Assembly (NCBI GenBank): GCA_024695935.1
Contig: JAILHH010000003.1
Coordinates: 62,001-126,000, forward strand
DNA: 64,000 nt
Direction: 5' to 3'
Origin: Acetatifactor sp.
GTDB taxonomy: Bacteria; Bacillota; Clostridia; Lachnospirales; Lachnospiraceae
Shown: positions 36,130 through 44,727 of the stretch, in pieces
Position numbering within the stretch: position 1 is the first letter of the stretch
How the letters are laid out: each line of letters opens with the position of its first letter
Translations under genes and position numbers: made by a program
The notes under the pieces: model-generated
Database searches by the model: none
Told to the model about the DNA's origin: nothing
What the model saw: only the letters and a program-made list of their open reading frames with translations

Positions 36130-36879
36130 ATGGCTTTGGAAGTTAAACTTGAAGCATTTGAAGGCCCTTTGGACCTGCTTCTTCATCTCATAGAAAAAAA
36201 CAAGATAGATATTTATGATATTCCTATCGTTGAGATCACCGAACAGTACATGGATTACATTCATGCCATGCAGAAAGCCGATATGAATGTGATGAGTGAG
36301 TTTTTAGTCATGGCGGCTACACTTCTTGATATCAAGTGCAGGATGCTCCTGCCCGTGGAGGTGAACGAGGAAGGTGAAGAGGAGGATCCCAGAGAAGAAC
36401 TGGTGGAGAAACTCCTTGAATATAAGATGTATAAATATATGTCCCAGGAATTAAAGGACAGACAGCTGGATGCGTCTTATAATCTCTACAGAGAACAGAA
36501 CCTTCCCGACGAGGTAAAACAGTATCGCCAGCCCATCGATTATGATGAACTTATCGGGGATATGACTCTTAATAAGCTTCATGAGATCTTCAAGACCATG
36601 TTAAAAAGGCAGGAGTCAAAGATCGACCCCATAAGGAGTCAGTACGGAAATATCGAAAAGGAAGAGATCGATATGGAGGCAAAGACTCTCTATGTTAAGG
36701 CATATGCGGAGAGTCATAAAAGCTTCAGCTTTAAAAAACTTCTGGAAAAGCAAAGGAGCAAAGGTGAACTTATAGTCACATTTTTGATAATTCTGGAGTT
36801 TATGAAAACCGGAGAGATCTCAGTCAGTCAGGAAGAGATCTTTGATGATATCATCATAATTTCTAATATCGCAAAATAA
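36130..36879 (+). CDS. scpA: Segregation and condensation protein A
   Basis: Kleisin subunit that bridges the SMC heads in the bacterial condensin. The N-terminal FEGPLDLLLHLIEKNKIDIY motif is diagnostic, and a winged-helix C terminus follows a charged middle. ATG 36130 with GAGG 7 bp upstream is preferred to GTG 36118. 249 aa is typical. scpB follows after 70 bp on the same strand. Confidence 0.95.
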   Translation: MALEVKLEAFEGPLDLLLHLIEKNKIDIYDIPIVEITEQYMDYIHAMQKADMNVMSEFLVMAATLLDIKCRMLLPVEVNEEGEEEDPREELVEKLLEYKMYKYMSQELKDRQLDASYNLYREQNLPDEVKQYRQPIDYDELIGDMTLNKLHEIFKTMLKRQESKIDPIRSQYGNIEKEEIDMEAKTLYVKAYAESHKSFSFKKLLEKQRSKGELIVTFLIILEFMKTGEISVSQEEIFDDIIIISNIAK

Positions 36880-36949
36880 TGTAACAAAAAAGAACTCCGT
36901 TATTTGCAGGGGTAAACAGTTACAAATAAAACATAAAAAGGAACGGAAA

Positions 36950-37519
36950 ATGGAAAAGGTTAAAGCAGAGGCTGTAATAGAAGCGATCCTGTTTACAATG
37001 GGAGAGTCGGTTGAAATTTCAAGACTGGCCGAGGTAATAGAGGAGGATGTAAAGACTACAAAAGAGATCCTTGATTCTCTTTCGGAAAAATACGAATACG
37101 ATGACAGAGGTATCGAACTTACCTATCTTGAGGACAGTGTACAGCTTTGTACCAAGTCTTCAATGTATGAATATCTGATAAAGATCGCAAAGGCTCCGAA
37201 AAAGATGGCTCTTTCGGATACAGTTATAGAAACTTTATCCATAATTGCCTACAAACAGCCCATAACCAGAGCTGAAGTGGAAAGAGTAAGGGGTGTAAAC
37301 TGTGACTTCCCCATCAACAAACTTTTGGAATATGGTCTGATCACCGAACTTGGAAGACTTGATGCTCCCGGTCGTCCTATACTGTTTGGAACCACTGAAC
37401 AGTTTTTGAGAAGTTTTGGAGTAAAGAGCCTGGACGACCTGCCTGAACTCAACCAGGTTCAGATAGAAGAGTTCAAACAGCAGGCAGAGGCTGAGATCCA
37501 GCTGTCACTTGATATTTGA
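36950..37519 (+). CDS. scpB: Segregation and condensation protein B
   Basis: Winged-helix partner of ScpA in the SMC-ScpAB complex. The 189 aa include EAILFTMGESVEISRLAEV at the N terminus and the conserved TLSIIAYKQPITRAEVERVR and GRPILFGTT segments. AAGGA precedes the ATG. It is followed by an intrinsic terminator, ending the unit. Confidence 0.95.
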   Translation: MEKVKAEAVIEAILFTMGESVEISRLAEVIEEDVKTTKEILDSLSEKYEYDDRGIELTYLEDSVQLCTKSSMYEYLIKIAKAPKKMALSDTVIETLSIIAYKQPITRAEVERVRGVNCDFPINKLLEYGLITELGRLDAPGRPILFGTTEQFLRSFGVKSLDDLPELNQVQIEEFKQQAEAEIQLSLDI

Positions 37520-37552
37520 ACACATAAGTTTATATTTTTATGGAGTGTTTTT

Positions 37553-37583
37553 GCACGGGAGTTTTTGCTTCCGTGCCTTTTTT
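37553..37583 (+). terminator. Intrinsic terminator after scpB
   Basis: GCACGGGAG (37553-37561) pairs with CTTCCGTGC (37568-37576) with one G-U pair around a 6-base loop, followed by CTTTTTT. Confidence 0.85.
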
Positions 37584-37647
37584 ATCCCGCAAAATGACAT
37601 AATGATGATTAATTGGTCTAAATTTTAACTAACTCTTACATTTTGCT

Positions 37648-37675
37648 TTGCGTATGACTTTTTTTGTGTTATAAT
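37648..37675 (+). promoter_or_regulatory. Promoter of the biotin-dependent decarboxylase operon
   Basis: TATAAT at 37670-37675 with a weak TTGCGT (37648-37653) 16 bp upstream. It lies 90 bp before ATG 37766, giving an untranslated leader of about 84 nt. The -10 is perfect and the -35 is poor. Confidence 0.5.
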
Positions 37676-37765
37676 GCACAAGGTATAAAAAGGGGTTGTG
37701 TGGGCAATTACAGCCCTAAACTTTATCGTTTATTTTTATTTATTATATATGGAGGACTAAAAAGC

Positions 37766-39196
37766 ATGAGTATTTCATCAAAAGCTGGACAGAGAATTCT
37801 TTCTTTGCTCGACGAAAACAGTTTCGTTGAAATCGGCTCCCTTGTTACAGCAAGAGCAACTGATTTTAATCTGAAACCCACCGAGATGCCTAATGACGGA
37901 TGTATTACCGGTTACGGCGTTATCGATGGAAATCTTGTGTATGTATACAGCCAGGATGCTTCTGTTTTGGGCGGAACCATCGGCGAGATGCATGCAAAGA
38001 AGATCGCTAATCTTTATGATTACGCAATGAAGATGGGGGCTCCCATCATCGGCCTTGTAGAGAGTGCAGGACTCAGACTTCAGGAGTCAACAGATGCACT
38101 TGAGGCATTCGGCGCTATCTATAAGAAGCAGGTTGAGGCATCAGGCGTGATCCCTCAGATCACTGCCGTATTCGGTAACTGTGGAGGCGGACTTGCACTT
38201 TTCCCCACTCTTACTGATTTCACATTTATGGAAGAAAAGGATGCTAAGCTTTTCGTAAATGCTCCCAATGCACTCGACGGAAACAGAGCAGAGAAGCTTG
38301 ATACCGCAGCTGCTGCATTCCAGGCAAAAGAGTCAGGTATCGTTGACTTCGTTGGAGATGAGGCTTCAATCCTTGCAGGAGTAAGAGAACTTGTTTCACT
38401 TCTTCCCGCTAACAATGAGGATGGAGATGCATTTACAGAGACAAATGACGATCTCAACAGAGCAACTGCAGATATCGCAGGTGCTGTTGGCGATACATCA
38501 ATTGCACTTTCAATCCTTGCAGATGACAACAATTTTGTTGAGGTAAAGAAAGATTACGCAAAGGATATGGTTACCGGTTTCCTTCGTTTGAACGGATCAA
38601 CTATCGGTGCCGTAGCAAACCGTTGCGAGGTTTATGACGAGGAAGGAAAACTTGCCGAGAAGCTTTCAACAACTCTTTCAGCAAAGGGTGCAGAGAAGGC
38701 AGCTGAGTTCGTAAACTTCTGCGATGCTTTTGATATCCCTGTGCTTACACTTACAAATGTTACCGGTTACGAAGCTACCGTAGAGAACGAGAAGGCTATC
38801 GCAAAGGCTGCAGCAAAGCTCACAAGCGCATTTGCAGGTGCTACTATCCCTAAGGTAAACGTAGTGATGGGTAAAGCTTTCGGTACAGCTTATGTTGCCA
38901 TGAACTCAAAGGCAGTTGGCGCTGATATCGTTATGGCTCTCCCTACCGCAGAGATCGGTACAATGGATTCAAAACTTGCAGCAAAGATCATGTATGACGG
39001 ACAGAATGCAGATGTGATCGATGAAAAGGCAAAAGAGTATGCAGCTCTTCAGAACTCAGTTACAAGTGCTGCAAAGAGAGGATATGTTGATCAGATCGTT
39101 GATCCCGCTGATGTAAGAAAGTATGTTATCGGAGCTTTCGAGATGCTTTATACAAAGAGCGAAGTCAGATTTGACAAGAAACACGGAACAATCTAG
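37766..39196 (+). CDS. mmdA: Carboxyltransferase subunit, methylmalonyl-CoA decarboxylase alpha/12S type
   Basis: 476 aa of the acyl-CoA carboxyltransferase fold (crotonase-like, two halves), which moves carboxyl between biotin and an acyl-CoA. MmdA-like features include GYGVIDGNLVYVYSQDASVLGG, GLVESAGLRLQESTDALEAF and, in the second half, GKAFGTAYVAMNSKAVGADI. It is somewhat shorter than typical MmdA (about 510-520). ATG 37766 with GGAGG at 37751-37755 is chosen; the upstream frame covers the promoter and leader. It heads a five-gene operon with a gamma subunit, biotin carrier, beta pump and OadA-type transferase. The acyl-CoA substrate cannot be read from sequence. Confidence 0.85.
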   Translation: MSISSKAGQRILSLLDENSFVEIGSLVTARATDFNLKPTEMPNDGCITGYGVIDGNLVYVYSQDASVLGGTIGEMHAKKIANLYDYAMKMGAPIIGLVESAGLRLQESTDALEAFGAIYKKQVEASGVIPQITAVFGNCGGGLALFPTLTDFTFMEEKDAKLFVNAPNALDGNRAEKLDTAAAAFQAKESGIVDFVGDEASILAGVRELVSLLPANNEDGDAFTETNDDLNRATADIAGAVGDTSIALSILADDNNFVEVKKDYAKDMVTGFLRLNGSTIGAVANRCEVYDEEGKLAEKLSTTLSAKGAEKAAEFVNFCDAFDIPVLTLTNVTGYEATVENEKAIAKAAAKLTSAFAGATIPKVNVVMGKAFGTAYVAMNSKAVGADIVMALPTAEIGTMDSKLAAKIMYDGQNADVIDEKAKEYAALQNSVTSAAKRGYVDQIVDPADVRKYVIGAFEMLYTKSEVRFDKKHGTI

Positions 39197-39210
39197 AAAG
39201 GAATAAAAAA

Positions 39211-40005
39211 ATGAAGAAATTTTTAGCACTGGTTACCACAATTACCTGTGTCCTTGGATTGACCGCGTGCGGCAGCACAGAGACAATATCCGATTATCAG
39301 CAGACCAAGCTTGATTATGCCGAGCAACTCGCAACAGCAAATGTTATTCCTGCAGTTATGAATTTTAACGAACAGGAACCTGATGCTAAATGGTTCGATA
39401 CTTATACTTATGATGAGATCGCATATTTGCTGGAAGCTCAGTACGGTATCAAGATGGGCGGATATATCATGGATAAAGCCTGCGATTCTTTCTCTTCGGG
39501 TATCGAAGAGATGGGTGGGATCGTTGAGGTCGGAGAAGCTACCGCTACAATCGATGATGACACAATTATTGTTAAGGTTGATATAACCGGATCCATAAAG
39601 AATGCCGAGGCAGAGGTTATAGTCTCTAACGACATGTTTATGGAAGTAGAATCTGTGGCACTTAATACTATTTCAACTACAGGCGAACTTATGGCTAAAG
39701 CCGGTCTCAATACCCTGGTTGGTATGGGTACCGTATTTATCATGCTGATAATCATCATGTTCATTATCAGTGCATTTAAGTTTATCGCTCCCATTGAAAA
39801 GTATTTTGCTGACAGAAAGGCTGCAAAAGCCCGCAAGGATGCACCTGTGGTCGAAGAAACCGCAGCTGTTTCAGAGGATACAACAGATTATGCTGATGAT
39901 ACAGAACTCGTTGCCGTTATCGCAGCTGCCATCGCTTCATACGAGGGCACTTCAAGCACAGACGGTTTTGTAGTACGTTCCATCAGAAAAATAAGCAGAC
40001 GTTAG
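39211..40005 (+). CDS. OadG-type gamma subunit fused to an N-terminal lipoprotein domain
   Basis: 264 aa. The first 20 residues form a lipoprotein signal with lipobox LTAC (C20). Residues 21-165 form an extracytoplasmic domain not found in classical OadG. A transmembrane helix at about 166-189 follows. The cytoplasmic tail ends with VIAAAIASYEG and VVRSIRK, the typical end of OadG/MmdD gamma subunits. Gamma subunits hold the decarboxylase complex together. The topology (lipid outside, helix, tail inside) is self-consistent. It lies 14 bp after mmdA with an AAAGGA site. Confidence 0.82.
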   Translation: MKKFLALVTTITCVLGLTACGSTETISDYQQTKLDYAEQLATANVIPAVMNFNEQEPDAKWFDTYTYDEIAYLLEAQYGIKMGGYIMDKACDSFSSGIEEMGGIVEVGEATATIDDDTIIVKVDITGSIKNAEAEVIVSNDMFMEVESVALNTISTTGELMAKAGLNTLVGMGTVFIMLIIIMFIISAFKFIAPIEKYFADRKAAKARKDAPVVEETAAVSEDTTDYADDTELVAVIAAAIASYEGTSSTDGFVVRSIRKISRR

Positions 40006-40037
40006 TGATCTAATAACAATTTATGGAGGAATTAAAA

Positions 40038-40406
40038 ATGAAAAATTATACCATTACAGTAAATGGCAATGTATATGATGTAACAGTAGAAGAGAGCGGT
40101 GCTTCTTCAGCTCCCGTAGCTGCAAAGGCTCCCGTTGCTCCCAAGGCTGCTCCCGCTGCTCCCAAGGCAGCTGCTCCCGCTGCAGGCGCAGGCTCAATCA
40201 GAGTTGAGGCAGGTGCTGCAGGTAAGGTATTCAAGATCGAGGCAAAGGTTGGCCAGGCAGTAAAGAAGGGTGATACAGTAGTAGTTATCGAGGCTATGAA
40301 GATGGAGATCCCTGTTGTTGCTCCTCAGGACGGTACAGTTGCTTCTATCGATGCAAACGTAGGTGACGCTGTTGAAGCCGGTGGACTTCTTGCAACACTT
40401 AAATAA
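40038..40406 (+). CDS. mmdC: Biotin carboxyl carrier subunit
   Basis: 122 aa. An N-terminal segment (MKNYTITVNGNVYDVTVEES) is followed by a flexible Ala/Pro-rich linker at about 30-55. The biotinyl domain follows, with the target lysine in EAMKME. The arm swings carboxybiotin between the carboxyltransferases and the membrane beta subunit. GGAGG at 40025-40029 sets ATG 40038 over the in-frame ATG 40023. This is a stand-alone carrier, like the 1.3S subunit of transcarboxylase. Confidence 0.93.
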   Translation: MKNYTITVNGNVYDVTVEESGASSAPVAAKAPVAPKAAPAAPKAAAPAAGAGSIRVEAGAAGKVFKIEAKVGQAVKKGDTVVVIEAMKMEIPVVAPQDGTVASIDANVGDAVEAGGLLATLK

Positions 40407-40446
40407 AGATAAGCAAGTAAGACACTAAAACAACAGGAGGTCAAAA

Positions 40447-41616
40447 ATGGATTATTTAGTTAATACTTTCAGCAACCTGATCCACCAGACAGCATTTTTT
40501 AATCTGACCTGGGGAAATTACATCATGATCCTGGTTGCATGCTTTTTCCTTTATTTAGCGATCCGTCATGAATTTGAGCCTCTGCTTCTTGTTCCTATTG
40601 CGTTTGGTATGTTATTGGTAAATATTTATCCCGATATCATTCTCTCCGCAGAGGATTCAGCAACAGGTACTGGCGGTCTGCTGTATTATTTCTATGAGCT
40701 GGACGAGCTGGCTATTCTTCCTTCACTTATTTTCATGGGTGTAGGCGCCATGACAGACTTCGGTCCCCTCATTGCCAATCCCAAGAGTTTCCTCTTAGGA
40801 GCTGCTGCACAGTTCGGTATTTTCGCAGCATACTTCGGAGCCCTCGGAATCAACGCTCTCGGATGGGCAGATTTCAATGATAAGGCTGCTGCGGCTGTTT
40901 CCATCATCGGTGGTGCAGACGGTCCTACATCAATTTTCCTTGCAGGAAAACTTGGACAGACAGCTATTTTAGGTCCCATCGCAGTTGCGGCATATTCATA
41001 TATGTCACTGGTACCTATTATCCAGCCCCCTATCATGAAGCTCTTTACCACAGAAGAACAGAGAAAGATCAAGATGGCACAGCTTCGTCCCGTTTCAAAG
41101 CTGGAGAAGATCCTGTTCCCCATCATTATCACTATCGTGGTTTGTCTTGTACTTCCCACAACAGCACCTCTTATCGGTATGCTCATGCTCGGTAACCTCT
41201 TCAAAGAGTCAGGTGTTGTAAGACAGCTTACAGAGACAGCTTCAAATGCTCTTATGTACATCGTAGTTATCCTTCTGGGTACATCCGTTGGTGCTACCAC
41301 CAGTGCTGAGGCATTCCTTAATAAGACTACTCTCTGCATTGTTGCTCTCGGACTTATCGCATTCATGTTCGGTACAGCCGCAGGTGTATGGTTCGGCCAG
41401 ATTATGAGAATCGCTACTCATAACAAGGTTAACCCCCTTATCGGTTCTGCAGGTGTTTCTGCGGTTCCCATGGCTGCACGTGTATCACAGAAGGTCGGTG
41501 CGGAGGCTGATCCCACAAACTTCCTGCTCATGCATGCAATGGGACCTAACGTAGCCGGAGTTATCGGTACTGCCGTTGCTGCAGGATCATTCATGGCTAT
41601 TTTCGGTGTATTCTAA
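40447..41616 (+). CDS. oadB: Sodium-pumping decarboxylase beta subunit
   Basis: 389-aa membrane protein of the OadB/MmdB/GcdB family, which decarboxylates carboxybiotin and exports Na+. The conserved GGADGPTSIFLAGKL segment holds the essential Asp of helix IIIa/IV. GSAGVSAVPMAARVSQ and HAMGPNVAGVIGTAVAAG near the C terminus match the conserved helix VIII region. About ten hydrophobic segments are present. AGGAGG precedes the start. It lies between the biotin carrier and the OadA-type transferase. Confidence 0.93.
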   Translation: MDYLVNTFSNLIHQTAFFNLTWGNYIMILVACFFLYLAIRHEFEPLLLVPIAFGMLLVNIYPDIILSAEDSATGTGGLLYYFYELDELAILPSLIFMGVGAMTDFGPLIANPKSFLLGAAAQFGIFAAYFGALGINALGWADFNDKAAAAVSIIGGADGPTSIFLAGKLGQTAILGPIAVAAYSYMSLVPIIQPPIMKLFTTEEQRKIKMAQLRPVSKLEKILFPIIITIVVCLVLPTTAPLIGMLMLGNLFKESGVVRQLTETASNALMYIVVILLGTSVGATTSAEAFLNKTTLCIVALGLIAFMFGTAAGVWFGQIMRIATHNKVNPLIGSAGVSAVPMAARVSQKVGAEADPTNFLLMHAMGPNVAGVIGTAVAAGSFMAIFGVF

Positions 41617-41664
41617 AGATCGGATACACATACGTTTATTAATAAAAAATGGAGGAAATCTTAA

Positions 41665-43101
41665 ATGACAGAAGTAGTTAAAAAACCTGTTAAGATTACG
41701 GAAACCGTACTTCGTGATGCGCATCAGTCTCTTATCGCAACCAGAATGCCTACCGAGATTATGCTTCCCATCGTTGATAAAATGGATAAAGTCGGATACA
41801 ACACAGTAGAGTGCTGGGGTGGTGCAACATTTGATGCATCTCTTCGTTTCCTCAAGGAAGATCCTTGGGACAGACTCAGAAAACTCCGTGACGGCTTCAA
41901 GAACACAAAGCTTCAGATGCTTTTCCGTGGTCAGAATATCTTAGGTTACAGACCTTACGCAGATGATGTTGTTTACAAATTCGTTGAGAAATCAATCTCA
42001 AACGGTATCGATGTCATCAGAATTTTCGACTGCCTTAATGATATCAGAAACCTTCAGGCTGCAGTTGACGCAACCAACAAGTTCAAGGTACAGGAAGGCA
42101 GAGGAGAGGCTCAGGTAGCTCTTTCCTATACACTTGGTGATGCATATACACTTGAGTATTGGGCAAATATGGCAAAGAAGATCGAAGAGATGGGTGCAGA
42201 TTCCATCTGCATCAAGGATATGGCAGGTCTTCTCGTTCCTTACAAGGCAGCTGAGCTTGTAAAGACTCTCAAAGAGAATACAAAGCTTCCCATCCAGCTT
42301 CATACTCATTACACTTCAGGTGTTGCTTCAATGACTTATCTCAAGGCAGTTGAGGCAGGTGTTGATATCATTGATACAGCTATTTCACCTTTCGCTCTCG
42401 GTACTTCTCAGCCTGCAACAGAGGTTATGGTTGAGACCTTCAAGGGCACAGAGTTTGATACAGGATTTGATCAGAATCTCCTTGCTGAGATCGCTGATTA
42501 TTTCACACCTTACAGAGAAGAGTGCTTAAAGAGCGGTCTTATGTCTACAAAGGTTCTCGGCGTAAACATCAAGACACTCCTTTATCAGGTACCCGGCGGT
42601 ATGCTTTCAAACATGGTTTCACAGCTCAAAGAGCAGCATGCTGAAGACAAATACCGTGATGTTCTCGAGGAGATCCCCAGAGTTCGTAAGGACTGCGGTG
42701 AGCCCCCTCTTGTTACACCTTCATCACAGATCGTCGGTACACAGGCTATCTTCAACGTTCTCATGGGTGAGAGATATAAGATGGCTACAGGTGAGTTCAA
42801 GGATCTGCTCCGTGGTAACTACGGTCAGACCGTTAAGCCTATGAACCAGGAAGTTATCGACAAGGTTATTCCCGGCGAGCCTCGTTCAACAGCTCGTTCC
42901 GCTGAGGCTACAGGCCATGATAAGCCTGAACTTGAGTCAATCGAAGCAGAAATGAAGCAGTACAAACAGCAGGAGGAGGATGTGCTTTCATACGCATTGT
43001 TCCCTCAGGTTGCTACAGACTTCTTCAAATATCGTCAGGCTCAGCAGGAAAAAGTTGATGTCAGCGCAGCTGATACAAAGAACGGTGCTTACCCTGTTTA
43101 A
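41665..43101 (+). CDS. oadA: Oxaloacetate decarboxylase alpha / transcarboxylase 5S-type carboxyltransferase
   Basis: 478 aa with a TIM-barrel carboxyltransferase of the pyruvate carboxylase/OadA family. ETVLRDAHQSLIATRMP and CWGGATFDASLRFLKEDPW hold the metal-binding and active-site residues, and the metal-ligand lysine lies in CIKDMAGLL. HTHYTSG supplies the metal His pair. It lacks the C-terminal biotinyl domain of classical OadA, so it must use the separate carrier encoded upstream. This is the layout of the transcarboxylase 5S subunit. It ends the operon with a terminator 15 bp downstream. The substrate is expected to be oxaloacetate/pyruvate. Confidence 0.92.
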   Translation: MTEVVKKPVKITETVLRDAHQSLIATRMPTEIMLPIVDKMDKVGYNTVECWGGATFDASLRFLKEDPWDRLRKLRDGFKNTKLQMLFRGQNILGYRPYADDVVYKFVEKSISNGIDVIRIFDCLNDIRNLQAAVDATNKFKVQEGRGEAQVALSYTLGDAYTLEYWANMAKKIEEMGADSICIKDMAGLLVPYKAAELVKTLKENTKLPIQLHTHYTSGVASMTYLKAVEAGVDIIDTAISPFALGTSQPATEVMVETFKGTEFDTGFDQNLLAEIADYFTPYREECLKSGLMSTKVLGVNIKTLLYQVPGGMLSNMVSQLKEQHAEDKYRDVLEEIPRVRKDCGEPPLVTPSSQIVGTQAIFNVLMGERYKMATGEFKDLLRGNYGQTVKPMNQEVIDKVIPGEPRSTARSAEATGHDKPELESIEAEMKQYKQQEEDVLSYALFPQVATDFFKYRQAQQEKVDVSAADTKNGAYPV

Positions 43102-43115
43102 TATGAATTTTATGA

Positions 43116-43146
43116 GAATCCCGTGCAATGCGCGGGGTTCTTTTTT
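43116..43146 (+). terminator. Intrinsic terminator of the decarboxylase operon
   Basis: GAATCCCG (43116-43123) pairs with CGGGGTTC (43133-43140) with one G-U pair, followed by TTTTTT. Confidence 0.85.
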
Positions 43147-43147
43147 C

Positions 43148-43190
43148 TTGACTTATTAAGTTTCTCCTATTAAAATAACAAGTGTTGTTA
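43148..43190 (+). promoter_or_regulatory. Promoter with overlapping palindromic operator for the TetR gene
   Basis: TTGACT (43148-43153), a 17-bp spacer and TAAAAT (43171-43176). A palindrome TAACAA-GTG-TTGTTA (43176-43190) overlaps the end of the -10 and the expected transcription start. This is the usual layout of an autorepressed TetR-family gene. Confidence 0.6.
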
Positions 43191-43233
43191 AAAAGCAATT
43201 TTTTTAAAGTATATTTATTAAGTGGGGTTATAT

Positions 43234-43782
43234 ATGCCAAGAAAAGAATCGGTCACCGAAGAAATGATATTAAATACTGCCTTCGAGATGGCCAAAACAG
43301 AAGGATTTGAAAATGTTACCGCCAGAAAGGTATCTGCGGCAGTAGGGTGTTCTACACAGCCTATTTTCAGGGTTTACGAAAATATGGAAGGACTGCTTGT
43401 GGCTGTTTATGAAAAAGCTTCACAGTACTTTCTTGATTATTTTAAAGAATATGACAAGTCTTCTCTGATCCCTTTCGGTGATCTGGGACTTGCTTATATT
43501 TCCTTTGCAAAAGAGGAAAAAAATCTGTTTAAGTTACTTTTTGTATCGGATTTTTCAAAGAAGAAATCCATGTATGAACTGTTAAACGGAAATGAGGGAA
43601 ATGTGGTCAGGGAGATCAATCTCGCAAGACAACGTCAGTGCAAGGATCCGGAGGGGCTGTTTATGAAGATGTGGATATTTATCCACGGAGCGGCCTGCAT
43701 GTCGTTAACGGGAGATTATGATCTGGACAATGCTCAGACATCGGAGCTTTTGGTTGCTTCTTATGCAGCCTTTTCAAGATAA
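43234..43782 (+). CDS. TetR-family transcriptional regulator
   Basis: 182 aa. The N-terminal helix-turn-helix (MILNTAFEMAKTEGFENVTARKVSAAVGCSTQPIFRVYEN, split across residues 10-50) is of the TetR type. The C-terminal ligand domain is unassigned. ATG 43234 has GGGG 6 bp upstream and is preferred to GTG 43222. A palindromic operator overlaps its promoter. A RpiR regulator follows after 12 bp, so two regulators sit in tandem. Confidence 0.88.
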   Translation: MPRKESVTEEMILNTAFEMAKTEGFENVTARKVSAAVGCSTQPIFRVYENMEGLLVAVYEKASQYFLDYFKEYDKSSLIPFGDLGLAYISFAKEEKNLFKLLFVSDFSKKKSMYELLNGNEGNVVREINLARQRQCKDPEGLFMKMWIFIHGAACMSLTGDYDLDNAQTSELLVASYAAFSR

Positions 43783-43794
43783 GGGGAGAATGGT

Positions 43795-44727
43795 ATGGCA
43801 CAGGATTTTGATTTGATCGAGAGAATAAAAGAACGTTTCCCCAAGATGAGTAAGAGCCACAAGATAATTGCGGATTATGTGCTCCAGAATTATGAAAAGA
43901 CCGCTTTTATGACCGCAGCTAAACTGGGAGAAACTTTAAATATCAGTGAGTCCACTGTAGTGCGTTTTGCGACCACACTGGGATATGACGGATATCCGGA
44001 GCTTTTAAAAGCCATGGAAGAGTGTGTCAAGGGAAAGCTAAACAGCATGCAGAGGATCGAGTCCAAGTATGGCAGAAGCTCACAGTCGGAGATCATCACT
44101 TCGGTTTTGTCAGCTGACATCGAAAAGATACAGGATACCATTACAAACCTTGACATCCCGGCATTTGAACAGGCTCTCGATACCATACTGGAAGCTGAAA
44201 ACGTGTACATCATGGGCCTTAGAAGTAATGAACCTCTTGCGGTATTTTTACATTTCTATCTGAACATGATCAGAGGAAATGTTACACTTTTAAATACCAC
44301 CAGCGTATCCGAGACCTTTGAACAGATGATAAGGATCAGCGAAAAGGATTGCTTTATCGGTATTTCCTTCCCAAGGTATTCAATGAGAACCCTGAAGGCC
44401 ATGGAATTTGCCAGGGACAGAAATGCAAAGCTTATTGCCATCACCGATTCCATCCATTCACCCATGAACCTGTATTCATCCTGTAATCTCTTGGCCAGGA
44501 GCGATATGGTTTCCATAGTGGATTCTCTGGTCGCCCCCTTAAGCCTTATCAACGCTCTTGTGGTAGCGCTTTGTTTGAAACGTCCGGAGGCTGTAAGGGA
44601 TAACCTTAAGATGCTGGAGGAAACCTGGAACAATTATCAGGTATATTTAAATGACGAGATCAATTTCATCAATGATGAGCCTATCTTAAACAACCCCCTC
44701 AGAAAACAGGAGGATAAAAATGAGTAA
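43795..44727 (+). CDS. MurR/RpiR-family transcriptional regulator
   Basis: 310 aa. The N-terminal HTH_6 domain (SKSHKIIADYVLQNYEKTAFM and LNISESTVVRFATTLGYDGY) is followed by a SIS sugar-phosphate-binding domain (about 120-260: YIMGLRSNEPLA, CFIGISFPRYSMRTLKAMEF). Such regulators sense phosphosugars. Its 3' end overlaps the flavoprotein gene by 8 bases. The target genes are not evident from context. Confidence 0.92.
   Translation: MAQDFDLIERIKERFPKMSKSHKIIADYVLQNYEKTAFMTAAKLGETLNISESTVVRFATTLGYDGYPELLKAMEECVKGKLNSMQRIESKYGRSSQSEIITSVLSADIEKIQDTITNLDIPAFEQALDTILEAENVYIMGLRSNEPLAVFLHFYLNMIRGNVTLLNTTSVSETFEQMIRISEKDCFIGISFPRYSMRTLKAMEFARDRNAKLIAITDSIHSPMNLYSSCNLLARSDMVSIVDSLVAPLSLINALVVALCLKRPEAVRDNLKMLEETWNNYQVYLNDEINFINDEPILNNPLRKQEDKNE

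Noticed and set aside
37664-37765. N-terminal extension of the MmdA-type gene
   Set aside because: The region contains the -10 box and untranslated leader. GGAGG precedes ATG 37766, where homology starts.
40692-41366. 224-aa minus-strand open frame
   Set aside because: It lies entirely opposite the well-supported oadB gene, has no recognisable domain, and reflects the biased codon use of a highly expressed gene.
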